Below, piece after piece: positions 54,165-64,000 of a stretch of DNA of 64,000 nt; position 1 is the first letter of the stretch; each line of letters opens with the position of its first letter. The stretch spans positions 62,001-126,000 of the forward strand of contig NZ_NWVD01000006.1 of NCBI RefSeq assembly GCF_002374835.1, read 5' to 3'. The position numbers were made by a program, and so were the translations under genes. The DNA comes from Sphingomonas ginsenosidimutans (GTDB lineage Bacteria > Pseudomonadota > Alphaproteobacteria > Sphingomonadales > Sphingomonadaceae). Under the pieces are notes generated by a model. The model was not told the DNA's origin. It saw only the letters and a program-made list of their open reading frames with translations, and searched no databases.

Positions 54165-54209
54165 CGGGGGCGGTGGCGTCGGCGCGCGCCATCGCCTATT
54201 GCCGCTGAC

Positions 54210-56516
54210 GTGCCCAAGAAACCGCCGCCCGGCCTGCCCACGCGCCAGCAGATCCTCGATTTCATCGCCACGTCCGATGTCCCCGCCGGCAAGCGCGAGA
54301 TCGCGCGCGCCTTCGCCCTGTCAGCGCAGGAGAAGATCGCGCTCAAGGCGCTGCTCAAGGACATGGCGGACGAAGGGTTGATCGACAGCGCCCCCGGCCG
54401 CGCCTTCCACGCGATGGGCGGCCTGCCCAAGGTGACGGTGCTGCGTATCGTCGACGTCGACGACGGCGGCAACGTCTGGGCCGCGCCGGAACGGTGGGAC
54501 ACCGACGTGCCCGCGCCGCGCATCCGCGTGCGCGAACGCAAACGCGGCGCGCTGGGCGTCGGCGAGCGCGTGCTGGCGCGCACCGAGGAAACCGGCGGCG
54601 GCTGGACCGCGCACCCGATGAAGGTGCTGAAACCCAGCGCCGAACAGATGATCGGCGTGCTGCGCGGCGACGGCGAGCGGATGTGGTTGCAGGCGGTCGA
54701 CAAGAAGGAGCGGCGCGAAGTCGCCGTCTCCGATGCCGGCGGTGCGGATGCGGGCGAGCTGGTACTGGCGGAAAAGGCCGGGCGCCCGCCGCGGATCACC
54801 GCGCGGGTGGTGCAGCGGCTGGGCGATCCGTTCGCGCCGCGCAGTTTCTCACTGATCGCGATCCACCGGCTGGGCATCCCCGACGTCTTCGCCGCGGAGG
54901 CGCTGGAGGAAGCGGCGCGGGTCGCGCGCCAGCCGCTGGGCGCGGGCCGCGAGGATCTGACCCACCTGCCGATCGTCGCGATCGACCCGGCGGATGCGCG
55001 CGATCACGACGACGCCGTCTGGGCCGCGCCCGATGACGATCCCGCGAACGAGGGCGGGTGGAAGGCGATCGTCGCGATCGCCGACGTCAGTTTCTATGTC
55101 CGCCCCGGCAGCGCGCTGGACCGCGAGGCGCGCCGTCGCGGCAATTCGGTCTATTTCCCCGACCGCGTCGTGCCGATGCTGCCGGAAATCCTTTCCGCCG
55201 ACGTGTGTTCGCTGAAGGAAGGGGAGGATCGCGCCGCGCTCGCCTGCCATCTGCAGGTGTCGAAGGCGGGGGCGCTCACGGCATGGCGCTTCACCCGCGC
55301 GACCGTCCGGCTGGCGGCGAACATAGCCTATGAGGACGCGCAGGCGGCGATCGACCGTCATGCGTCATCCCGGCGAACACCGGGATCTCCCCCCGCCACC
55401 GACACGCCCACGGCGCCCGATCCCGGTGTTCGCTGGGATGACGGGCTTGTCGACACGGCGCTCATCCCCCTGTGGGACTGCTGGCGCGCCCTCGCCAAGG
55501 CGCGCGATGCCCGTGCCCCGCTGGAACTCGACCTGCCCGAACGCCGCGTGGTGCTGGACGAGCAGGGCCGCATCATGTCGGTCGCCGCGCGCGAGCGGCT
55601 CGACGCGCATCGGCTGATCGAGGATTACATGATCGCCGCCAACGTCGCCGCCGCCAAGGCGCTGGAGGCGAAGAAGGCGCCGGTGATGTACCGCGTCCAC
55701 GAACCCCCCGCGCGCGAGAAGCTGGTCGCGCTCAAGGATTATCTGGAGACGTTCGGCGTCCCCTTCGCGCTGGGGCAGGTGATCCGGCCCAAGACGTTCA
55801 ACCATCTGATCGAGCGGGTCGGCGACGCCGATTTCCGGCCGGAAATCATGGAGCAGATTCTGCGTTCGCAGACGCAGGCCTATTATGCGCCCGCCAACCA
55901 CGGCCATTTCGGGCTGGCGCTGGGCAGCTATGCGCATTTCACCTCGCCGATCCGCCGCTATGCCGACCTGATGGTGCACCGCGCTCTGGTGTCCGCTTAT
56001 GCGCTGGGACCGGGCGGGCTTGGCGGGGACGAGGATTTCGAGCGCGTCGGCGAGACGATCAGCGCGCTGGAACGCCGCGCGATGGAGGCCGAGCGCGAGA
56101 CGATCGACCGCTATGTCGCCGCCTTCCTGGCCGAGCGTGTCGGGCAGATCGTGCCGGTGCGGATCACCGGGGTGACCAATTTCGGCTTCTTCGCGACGGT
56201 CGAGGGGATGGGCGGCGACGGGTTGATGCCGGTGCGTGACCTGGGCGGCGAATATTTCCGCTTCGACGAGGGCGCCCGGCGGCTGGTGGGCGAAACCAGC
56301 GGCGAGGAATATGCGCAGGGCCAGCGGCTTGACCTGCGGCTGGCGGAGGCCAATCCGGTGTCGGGCGCGCTGCGCTTCGAACTGCCCGAGGGCCGCTACG
56401 GCACGCCCGCCGGCGGCGCGCGCGGCGGTACGCGGCGCAGCGAGGGCGCCAAGCCGCCCCGCGTGCTCAAGCGGCGCGGGCGGCCGGGCAACATCCACCA
56501 TCAGGGGCGGAAATAG
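54210..56516 (+). CDS. rnr: Ribonuclease R with in-frame repeat insertion
   Basis: 768-residue 3'-5' exoribonuclease that degrades structured RNA. N-terminal winged helix (residues 10-60) and cold-shock domains, then RNB catalytic domain with DPADARDHDDAVWAA (metal-binding Asp cluster, about residues 257-271) and YAHFTSPIRRYADLMVHR (about 572-589), then S1 domain (GQIVPVRITGVTNFGFFATVE) and a basic tail (RVLKRRGRPGNIHHQGRK). Residues about 385-411 (RTPGSPP ... DPGVRWDDG) are translated family A repeat; they lie in a variable linker before the LWDCWRAL helix. GTG start, weak ribosome site. Confidence 0.93.
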   Translation: MPKKPPPGLPTRQQILDFIATSDVPAGKREIARAFALSAQEKIALKALLKDMADEGLIDSAPGRAFHAMGGLPKVTVLRIVDVDDGGNVWAAPERWDTDVPAPRIRVRERKRGALGVGERVLARTEETGGGWTAHPMKVLKPSAEQMIGVLRGDGERMWLQAVDKKERREVAVSDAGGADAGELVLAEKAGRPPRITARVVQRLGDPFAPRSFSLIAIHRLGIPDVFAAEALEEAARVARQPLGAGREDLTHLPIVAIDPADARDHDDAVWAAPDDDPANEGGWKAIVAIADVSFYVRPGSALDREARRRGNSVYFPDRVVPMLPEILSADVCSLKEGEDRAALACHLQVSKAGALTAWRFTRATVRLAANIAYEDAQAAIDRHASSRRTPGSPPATDTPTAPDPGVRWDDGLVDTALIPLWDCWRALAKARDARAPLELDLPERRVVLDEQGRIMSVAARERLDAHRLIEDYMIAANVAAAKALEAKKAPVMYRVHEPPAREKLVALKDYLETFGVPFALGQVIRPKTFNHLIERVGDADFRPEIMEQILRSQTQAYYAPANHGHFGLALGSYAHFTSPIRRYADLMVHRALVSAYALGPGGLGGDEDFERVGETISALERRAMEAERETIDRYVAAFLAERVGQIVPVRITGVTNFGFFATVEGMGGDGLMPVRDLGGEYFRFDEGARRLVGETSGEEYAQGQRLDLRLAEANPVSGALRFELPEGRYGTPAGGARGGTRRSEGAKPPRVLKRRGRPGNIHHQGRK
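55362..55443. repeat. Family A repeat inside rnr, copy 5
   Basis: Left arm CGTCATCCCGGCGAACACCG, right arm CGGTGTTCGCTGGGATGACG; 25-bp arms differ at one position. It is read through in the rnr frame without a stop. Flanking codons match RNase R. Confidence 0.9.
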
Positions 56517-56536
56517 CGTAGAAGGAATCGCAGGCG

Positions 56537-56842
56537 ATGTCGGGGACGGTGGTGGCGGCAATGGTGGCGCGCGCGCGCAAGCGCATCGAATGGCATTTCG
56601 TGTCGGCGGGCGCGACCCGCAAGGAAAGCGCGATCGCCTTCGAACGGCCGGCGGGGCGGCTGGAACGGCGCGTCTTCGACCGGATGGTGGCGTTCGGCGC
56701 GATCGAGAAGACCCCGGCGGGCACCTTCTGGCTGGTGGAAAAGCGGCTGGGCGATTTCCGCAAGGAATCGCTGGCGCGCGTGCTGGGCATCCTGGCGGTG
56801 GCGGGTTTCGCCGCCGCGGGCGCGATGCTGATCGGGGGGTAG
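56537..56842 (+). CDS. Hypothetical protein with C-terminal membrane helix
   Basis: 101-residue basic protein. Soluble part (ARKRIEWHFVSAGATRKESAIAF) followed by GAIEKTPAGTFWLVEKRLGDF and a C-terminal helix VLGILAVAGFAAAGAMLIGG. 20 bp behind rnr, likely cotranscribed. Pattern resembles an uncharacterised conserved sphingomonad protein; no function. Confidence 0.68.
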   Translation: MSGTVVAAMVARARKRIEWHFVSAGATRKESAIAFERPAGRLERRVFDRMVAFGAIEKTPAGTFWLVEKRLGDFRKESLARVLGILAVAGFAAAGAMLIGG

Positions 56843-56886
56843 GGGGCTGATCGGGGGTAGGGGCGGGCCGTCGTCCGGACCGGGTT

Positions 56887-56972
56887 CGTCACCCCAGCGC
56901 CGGCTGGGGTCTCCCCGTTGGGAAGCGCCACGCCGCCCCGGCAACAGACCCCGGCTTTCGCTGGGGTGACGA
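56887..56972. repeat. Family A dispersed inverted repeat, copy 6
   Basis: GTCACCCCAGCGCCGGCTGG at the left and CCCCGGCTTTCGCTGGGGTG at the right. It lies between the converging small gene and metK. The left arm has CGCC in place of CGAA. Confidence 0.82.
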
Positions 56973-57016
56973 TCATGGCTAGGACGGGCTGACGGTAGCG
57001 GATTCCCACCCACCGC

Positions 57017-57056
57017 AAAAGAAAGGCCTCCCCCGACACCCGCCGGGAGAGGCCTC
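57017..57056 (-). terminator. Rho-independent terminator of metK
   Basis: Minus strand: AGGCCTCTCCCG-GCGGGTGT-CGGGGGAGGCCT, then TTCTTTTG. Twelve-base stem with one mismatch, about 25 bp past the metK stop. Confidence 0.82.
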
Positions 57057-57081
57057 ATCCGCTATCGGAACGACAGGCCGA

Positions 57082-58299
<1,218 letters not shown>

Positions 58300-58321
58300 G
58301 GGCGCTCCGGCAGGTGATAAC

Positions 58322-58343
58322 GATATAAAGATGCCTTTATGTC
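58322..58343. promoter_or_regulatory. Palindromic operator candidate upstream of metK
   Basis: ATAAAG-ATGC-CTTTAT (58325-58340), extended by GAT/GTC to an almost complete 22-bp palindrome, A/T-rich in a G/C-rich genome. It sits between the lnt stop and the metK start. Methionine-cycle genes in proteobacteria are often controlled by ArsR-family SahR/SamR regulators on such palindromes; this link is inference. Confidence 0.5.
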
Positions 58344-58344
58344 T

Positions 58345-59898
<1,554 letters not shown>

Positions 59899-59999
59899 CG
59901 GCGGGGGTGATGTCCTGATCGGGCGGCGCCGACAAGCCGGCGTCGCGGAAAGGTGTCGCAAGGGGTGACGTCCGCCTGGCGCAGGCGTATCACAACCGC

Positions 60000-60431
60000 A
60001 TGACACTGCGCCCGTTCCATCTCGCCTTTCCCGTCCACGATCTGGCCGCCGCGCGCGATTTCTACACGCGCGTGCTCGGCTGTACGGAAGGGCGGTCGAG
60101 CGACCAGTGGATCGACTTTGATTTCGGCGGGCACCAGATCGTCGCGCACCTCGATCCGGCGGCGCGCGCGGTGGCGGTGGAAAATGCCGTGGACGGCCAT
60201 CACGTGCCGGTCCCGCATTTCGGCATCGTGCTGACGATGGACGACTGGCAGGCGCTGGCCGCGCGGGTGGAGGCGGCGGGCGTGCCGTTCGGCATCGCGC
60301 CCTATGTGCGGTTCAAGGGGTTGCCGGGCGAGCAGGCGACGATGTTCTTTCGCGATCCCAGCGGCAACGCGCTGGAGTTCAAGGCGTTCGCCGACGACGC
60401 GATGTTGTTCGAAACGGAGACCCGCCGATGA
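60000..60431 (+). CDS. VOC family (glyoxalase-like) protein
   Basis: 143-residue vicinal-oxygen-chelate protein. Two beta-alpha-beta modules: [23 protein letters not shown] at the start (metal His) and [23 protein letters not shown] with [15 protein letters not shown] (Glu ligand). Dioxygenase, glyoxalase or lyase activity possible; substrate unknown. Overlaps the PHA-system gene by 4 bases (ATGA). Confidence 0.87.
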   Translation: MTLRPFHLAFPVHDLAAARDFYTRVLGCTEGRSSDQWIDFDFGGHQIVAHLDPAARAVAVENAVDGHHVPVPHFGIVLTMDDWQALAARVEAAGVPFGIAPYVRFKGLPGEQATMFFRDPSGNALEFKAFADDAMLFETETRR

Positions 60432-60730
60432 GCCAGCCGATCGAAGTGGACCTGCCGCACCAGTTGGGCGTCGCGGCGGCGCGGCAGCGGATCGAGGGCG
60501 GGTTCGGCAAGCTGGCCGACTATGTCCCCGGCGGGCATGTCGCCGAACATCGCTGGGACGGCGACACGCTGCACTTCATCGTCGAGGGGATGGGCCAGCG
60601 GATCGCGGTCAGGCTGGAAGTCGCCGAACGCAACGTCCATGCGGTGTTCGACCTGCCCGGCTTCCTGGCGATGTTCGCCGAACCGCTGCGCCAGAAATTG
60701 CAGAAGGACGGGCCGAAGCTGCTGGAGTGA
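60428..60730 (+). CDS. Polyhydroxyalkanoic acid system family protein
   Basis: 100-residue protein of the PHA-granule-region family (TIGR02610 type): [23 protein letters not shown] at the start, [23 protein letters not shown], and [17 protein letters not shown] at the end. The family is found near polyhydroxyalkanoate genes; no phaC is in this window. Translationally coupled to the VOC gene. Confidence 0.85.
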   Translation: MSQPIEVDLPHQLGVAAARQRIEGGFGKLADYVPGGHVAEHRWDGDTLHFIVEGMGQRIAVRLEVAERNVHAVFDLPGFLAMFAEPLRQKLQKDGPKLLE

Positions 60731-60732
60731 CC

Positions 60733-60853
60733 CGTCATCCCGGCGCAGGCCGGGATCTTCCGGTTGTCGGAGGGTCGTTCACGTCGGAAAGACCCCAGCC
60801 TTCGCCGGGGTGACGGCGACCGAACGTCATCCCGGCGAAAGCTGGGATCTCCC
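60733..60853. repeat. Family A dispersed inverted repeat, copy 7 plus half-copy
   Basis: Full unit 60733-60814 (CGTCATCCCGGCGCAGGCCG ... CAGCCTTCGCCGGGGTGACG), then an additional left arm CGTCATCCCGGCGAAAGC at 60825-60842. Between converging genes. Confidence 0.82.
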
Positions 60854-60867
60854 CGTTGCGACGCCCC

Positions 60868-62196
60868 CTATTTCTCAGCGCTCACCCGCCAGATCGCGTT
60901 GCCGACGTCGTCCGCCACCAGCAGCGCGCCCGTCTTGTCGGTGATGACCCCCACCGGGCGGCCATGCGCCTTGCCGTCGGCGTCGACGAAGCCGGTCAGC
61001 ACGTCGACCGGCTTCGATCCCGCGACCGGCCAGCCGGCCGGCGTGAACGGCACGAACACCACCTTGTAGCCCGACAGCGGCGAGCGGTTCCACGATCCAT
61101 GCTCGCCGATGAACGCGCCGCGCACGAAACGGTCGCCCAGCCTGGCGTCGGCGGCAAAGGTCAGCCCCAGCGCGGCGACGTGCGGACCGAGCGCATAGTC
61201 GGGGCGCTTCGAATATTGCTGGAGCTCGGGGTTCTTCGGCTCGACGCGGTTGTCGACATAGCCGCCCCAATAATACCACGGCCAGCCGAAATGGTCGCCC
61301 AGTTCCACCGCGGTCAGATAATCGGGGACCAGGTCCGACCCCAGCATGTCGCGCTCGTTCACCACCGTCCACAGCCGGTTGGTGCCGGGCACCAATGCCA
61401 TGCCGTTGGGGTTGCGCAGCCCGGCGGCGAAGACGCGATAGGTCTTCTCCTTGGGCCATACCTGCAGGATCGCGGCACGGTTGCGTTCGGCGGCCAGCCC
61501 GTTCTCGGCGATGTTCGACGACGAGCCGACCGACACGTACAGCGTCCTGCCGTCCTCCGCCGGGATGACGTTGCGCGCCCAGTGGTTGCCGCCGCCGGGC
61601 AGCTTGACGACCAGTTCGGGCTTCGCGGTGATCTTCGTGGCGCCCTCGGTATAGGGCACGCGTACCAGCGCATCGGTGTTGGCGATGTACAGCTGCCCGT
61701 CCAGCAACGCCATGCCGAACGGCGAGTTCAGCCCGGTCATGAACGGCGTCTTCAGCTCCGCCACGCCGTCGCCGTCGGCATCGCGCAGCAGCGTGATGCG
61801 GTTGGCGGACGGCACGCCCGCGCCGACCCGCCCCATCAGCACGCGCATCACCCAGCCGGTGATCCCGCCGCCCTTGCGCGGGGGCGAATTGGTCTCGGCG
61901 ACCAGTACGTCGCCATTGGGCAGGCGGTACAGCCAGCGCGGATGGTCCAGCCCGGTCGCGAAGGCGGCGACGCGCAGCCCCGCGGCGGCGGTCGGGGTCT
62001 GCCCCTGTGCCCAGCCGATCGGCTTGGCGGTCTTCACCGTCGGGATCACCTGTTCGCGCGGCGCGGTGATGTCGGGCCGCGCCCCGGCGACCGCCGCTAC
62101 GTCCTGCCGCGCCTTGTCCGGCCAGGCGAACCACGCGAAAACCGCGATCGCGATGACGAGGAGCAGGGCGAGCACCCGGAGGATGTGTTTGCGCAT
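60868..62196 (-). CDS. PQQ-type sorbosone dehydrogenase family protein
   Basis: 442-residue protein with an N-terminal signal anchor (HILRVLALLLVIAIAVFAWFAW). The mature part is a six-bladed propeller of the glucose/sorbosone dehydrogenase family: ATGLDHPRWLYRLPNGDVLVAETN, FGMALLDGQLYIANTDALVRVPY, GSSSNIAE, AAGLRNPNGMALVPGTNRLWTVVNERD and IGEHGSWNRSPLSGYKVVFVPF. Periplasmic oxidation of an aldose or related sugar with PQQ is expected; substrate not determined. Confidence 0.88.
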   Translation of the reverse strand: MRKHILRVLALLLVIAIAVFAWFAWPDKARQDVAAVAGARPDITAPREQVIPTVKTAKPIGWAQGQTPTAAAGLRVAAFATGLDHPRWLYRLPNGDVLVAETNSPPRKGGGITGWVMRVLMGRVGAGVPSANRITLLRDADGDGVAELKTPFMTGLNSPFGMALLDGQLYIANTDALVRVPYTEGATKITAKPELVVKLPGGGNHWARNVIPAEDGRTLYVSVGSSSNIAENGLAAERNRAAILQVWPKEKTYRVFAAGLRNPNGMALVPGTNRLWTVVNERDMLGSDLVPDYLTAVELGDHFGWPWYYWGGYVDNRVEPKNPELQQYSKRPDYALGPHVAALGLTFAADARLGDRFVRGAFIGEHGSWNRSPLSGYKVVFVPFTPAGWPVAGSKPVDVLTGFVDADGKAHGRPVGVITDKTGALLVADDVGNAIWRVSAEK

Positions 62197-62403
62197 GGCG
62201 CAGGTCTACCGCGTCGCCGGGGCGGGGGCCATCCCCCCTCCCGACAATCGCTGTGCCGGGTCGCGGTAACGCCATCCGCTACCGGCTGCCGACGATGGGC
62301 AAATCCGGTCCGCGTGCGCCGCGCATGACGCCTTTCGCGATGGGCTGGGACAATGCCGCGGTTACCGTGCCCCACCGGATGGCGGTTCCCGAGCAATGGA
62401 TGA

Positions 62404-63231
62404 TTAATCGGGAGGGTTGCGCGCGCGCACCAACCAGCAAGCGCAATCGAAAGATGCCGCGCCATCGGTCACGAACCCGGCGAACGCTTCGTCAAGCGCG
62501 ACCTCGACCGTGGCACGCAGCCCTTCTTCAAGGTCGGGAAGCGTCATGCCGACCCGCCCCATGCGCCGGACGTAGGTCGAAAGATCGCCGGCCGGCAAGC
62601 GGCACGGCACGTCGATCGGGCTGATGTCGATGGCATCCCATCCAGCGTCGCGAAGGATGTTCTCGACGCGCGCCGCATCCGCGAAGGCAAACTGACCCGG
62701 CGCATCGGAATCGGCCGGGGCTGTCCATCCGAGTAGCGGTGCCGCCGCCAACTCTCCTGCCATCATGAAGGGGTTCTCGGACCGGCTTCGCCAAACGACG
62801 CCGGTCAGCGTTCCGGCGGGACGGATGGCGCCCCGGATATTGGCAAAAGCGCTTGTGGGATCGTCGAAAAACATGACTCCAAAGCGGGAGATCACGGCGT
62901 CGAACGTATGCGGGGCAAAGTGATGCCGTTGCGCGTCGCCCTCCAGGAATTGCGCATTGGCCAGTCCCTCCGCTTCCGCCCTCCGCCGCGCCACGTTCAG
63001 CAGGGGGAGGGAAACATCGATCCCCGTGCAGCGACCCGCCCCGCGTCGCCGGGCGAACGCCAGCGTCGTCGCGCCCGTGCCGCAGCCGATATCCAGAACA
63101 TCTCTGATCCGATCGGTCAGGGTGGCATCGATGATGATCTCCCCGAATGGAAGGAACAGGCGATCCAGGAGCGGCTGGAGATCCGCCCATGCGTGACCGC
63201 GCCGCGCGTTCCACACAGGCTCCTTATTCAC
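62404..63231 (-). CDS. Class I SAM-dependent methyltransferase
   Basis: About 275-residue methyltransferase. SAM-binding motif I VLDIGCGTGATTLAFARR, the acidic end of strand 2 in CTGIDVSLPLLNVARRRAE, and motif II region FDAVISRFGVMFFDDP. The N-terminus NKEPVWNARRGHAWADLQPLLDRLF matches UbiE-like methyltransferases linked to MerR regulators. GTG 63231 with GGAGCGG upstream is preferred; the ATG at 63282 would put the start 4 bp from the operator. Small-molecule acceptor unknown. Confidence 0.85.
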   Translation of the reverse strand: MNKEPVWNARRGHAWADLQPLLDRLFLPFGEIIIDATLTDRIRDVLDIGCGTGATTLAFARRRGAGRCTGIDVSLPLLNVARRRAEAEGLANAQFLEGDAQRHHFAPHTFDAVISRFGVMFFDDPTSAFANIRGAIRPAGTLTGVVWRSRSENPFMMAGELAAAPLLGWTAPADSDAPGQFAFADAARVENILRDAGWDAIDISPIDVPCRLPAGDLSTYVRRMGRVGMTLPDLEEGLRATVEVALDEAFAGFVTDGAASFDCACWLVRARNPPD

Positions 63232-63285
63232 CTTGCCGCTCCATCGCCGATCCTTGTGGACAGATGTGATTCGCGCCATCATGCC

Positions 63286-63305
63286 ACCTCAAGTCAACTT
63301 GAGGT
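63286..63305. promoter_or_regulatory. MerR-type operator, SoxR-box-like
   Basis: ACCTCAAGT-CA-ACTTGAGGT, a perfect 9-bp inverted repeat. It differs by one base from the E. coli SoxR box core (CCTCAAGTTAACTTGAGG). Lies 5 bp before the merR ATG, in the divergent promoter with the methyltransferase gene. Confidence 0.7.
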
Positions 63306-63310
63306 CAAGC

Positions 63311-63730
63311 ATGTCGTTGATCGATATCGTCGAGGTCTGTCGTCGTACCGGCCTGAAGGCGTCGACATTGCGATATTACGAGGAGGTCGGGCTGATCGAG
63401 TCGCTTGGTCGGCGTGGTCTGCGCAGGCTCTTCGCTCCCGATGTCACGGATCGGCTGTCGGTGATCGCCCTGGGCCGCGCGGCGGGCTTGTCGCTGGCGG
63501 AGATCGGCGGGATGGTCGGAGCGGATGGCACCATCACGGTCGATCGCGCCCTGCTCGTCAAGAAAGCGGACGGAATCGATCAAACGATCAAGCGGTTGAA
63601 AGCGGTGCGCGATGGCTTGCGGCACGCGGCAGCCTGTCCTGCCGCCCAGCATGACGCTTGCCCCACTTTCCAGCGTCTTCGGACGGTCGCACTCGGCCGC
63701 ATACGCCATGCGACATCCCGGCCGACCTGA
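63311..63730 (+). CDS. MerR family transcriptional regulator
   Basis: 139-residue regulator. Winged helix-turn-helix VCRRTGLKASTLRYYEEVGLIES (residues 7-29) and RLFAPDVTDRLSVIALGRAAGLSLAEIGGMV (about 40-70), then a dimer helix. Two cysteines at the C-terminus (ACPAAQHDACPTF) may sense metal or redox state, but the spacing is not that of SoxR. It probably controls itself and the divergent methyltransferase through the 20-bp palindrome. GAGG sits 6 bases before the ATG. Confidence 0.88.
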   Translation: MSLIDIVEVCRRTGLKASTLRYYEEVGLIESLGRRGLRRLFAPDVTDRLSVIALGRAAGLSLAEIGGMVGADGTITVDRALLVKKADGIDQTIKRLKAVRDGLRHAAACPAAQHDACPTFQRLRTVALGRIRHATSRPT

Positions 63731-63911
63731 TGTTGTCGATAGGCCCGAACACGAGCCTCCATCGGGATGGCGATGGCGCACGGAATGCGGGGCGTCATCG
63801 CAGCGGGCCGTTTTTTCCGAAACCCGTTCGCAGATGGATTGTCCTCGAATGTCGACCGGAGATGAGGGATCGTGTCGAGCGGGGCGAGGTCCTCCCGCGG
63901 AGCAACATGCA

Positions 63912-64000
63912 ATGAAGACCGGTTTCGTCCGCCCGGCATCGGATCTGATCGAGGTCGTGGCCGGCTTTCGCCAGCGCGTCTCGCTATCGTCTGCGCCACC
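63912..64000 (+). CDS. Possible start of a gene, cut by the window edge
   Basis: Open frame of at least 29 codons: MKTGFVRPASDLIEVVAG, followed by FRQRVSLSSAPP at the edge. GCGGAG lies about 10 bases upstream. Too short to recognise. The remaining 63731-63911 shows nothing else. Confidence 0.3.
   Translation, partial: MKTGFVRPASDLIEVVAGFRQRVSLSSAP

Overview
The window is a high-GC chromosomal segment with very dense, often overlapping genes. Gene content points to an alphaproteobacterium of the Sphingomonadales (Sphingomonas-like): hflK-hflC next to a DegP protease, an Mrp carrier, a large TonB-dependent receptor with its own enzymes, HWE-type kinase architecture, the zinc-free form of ribosomal protein L36, a PHA-system protein and many sphingomonad-type short hypothetical proteins. 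This assignment is inference from family content. I saw no rRNA or tRNA gene, insertion sequence, prophage or CRISPR array; it reads as core chromosome with small accessory inserts.

Layout. 1-8.3 kb: OPT peptide transporter (cut by the window edge), a candidate small RNA, homoserine dehydrogenase, small membrane and acidic proteins, a Bcr/CflA efflux pump, an Fe(II)/2-oxoglutarate oxygenase, a VIT-type transporter and a phosphoribosyltransferase. 8.4-14.9 kb: HerA-like ATPase, then the envelope quality-control run hflK-hflC-degP, divergent from mrp. 15.2-21 kb: a probable organophosphate-scavenging cluster of secreted PI-PLC-like enzyme, TonB-dependent receptor and histidine acid phosphatase (phytase type). 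21-23.7 kb: glycosyltransferase and GH13 glucosidase. 23.8-29.3 kb: a five-gene oxidase operon (subunit II with cytochrome c, fused subunits I-III, membrane protein, CtaG, triheme cytochrome c) in which every junction is a 4-base overlap. 29.6-34 kb: nrdA and nrdB, separated by a DUF559 nuclease-like gene framed by repeats, a DUF2171 gene and a small membrane protein. 34-43.6 kb: small enzymes, rpmJ, a lipoprotein and M14 carboxypeptidase pair, a structured RNA-like locus, TonB-like protein, uvrB and fpr. 43.7-47.5 kb: a paoABC-type periplasmic aldehyde oxidoreductase. 47.7-56.8 kb: S9 peptidase, an HWE-like kinase lacking its histidine, Crp/Fnr regulator, lipid kinase, phosphoesterase and rnr. 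57-64 kb: metK, lnt, a VOC protein, a PHA-system protein, a sorbosone-dehydrogenase-like protein and a MerR/methyltransferase pair.

Two dispersed repeat families run through the window. Family A is an approximately 80-90 bp inverted repeat whose arms resemble GTCATCCCGGCGAA and its complement; seven copies are visible, one of them read in frame inside rnr. Family B is a CCTCACCCTTCC/CTCTCCC-type repeat seen only around the DUF559 gene between nrdA and nrdB.

The least explained signals are (i) a minus-strand locus at about 37.9-38.3 kb with a perfect Shine-Dalgarno sequence, an 18-codon reading frame and five hairpins, with no gene behind it to regulate; (ii) a compact small-RNA candidate with an anti-Shine-Dalgarno CCUCUCC stretch and a strong terminator beside hom; (iii) the repeat inserted in rnr; and (iv) a SoxR-box-like operator squeezed between merR and a methyltransferase gene.
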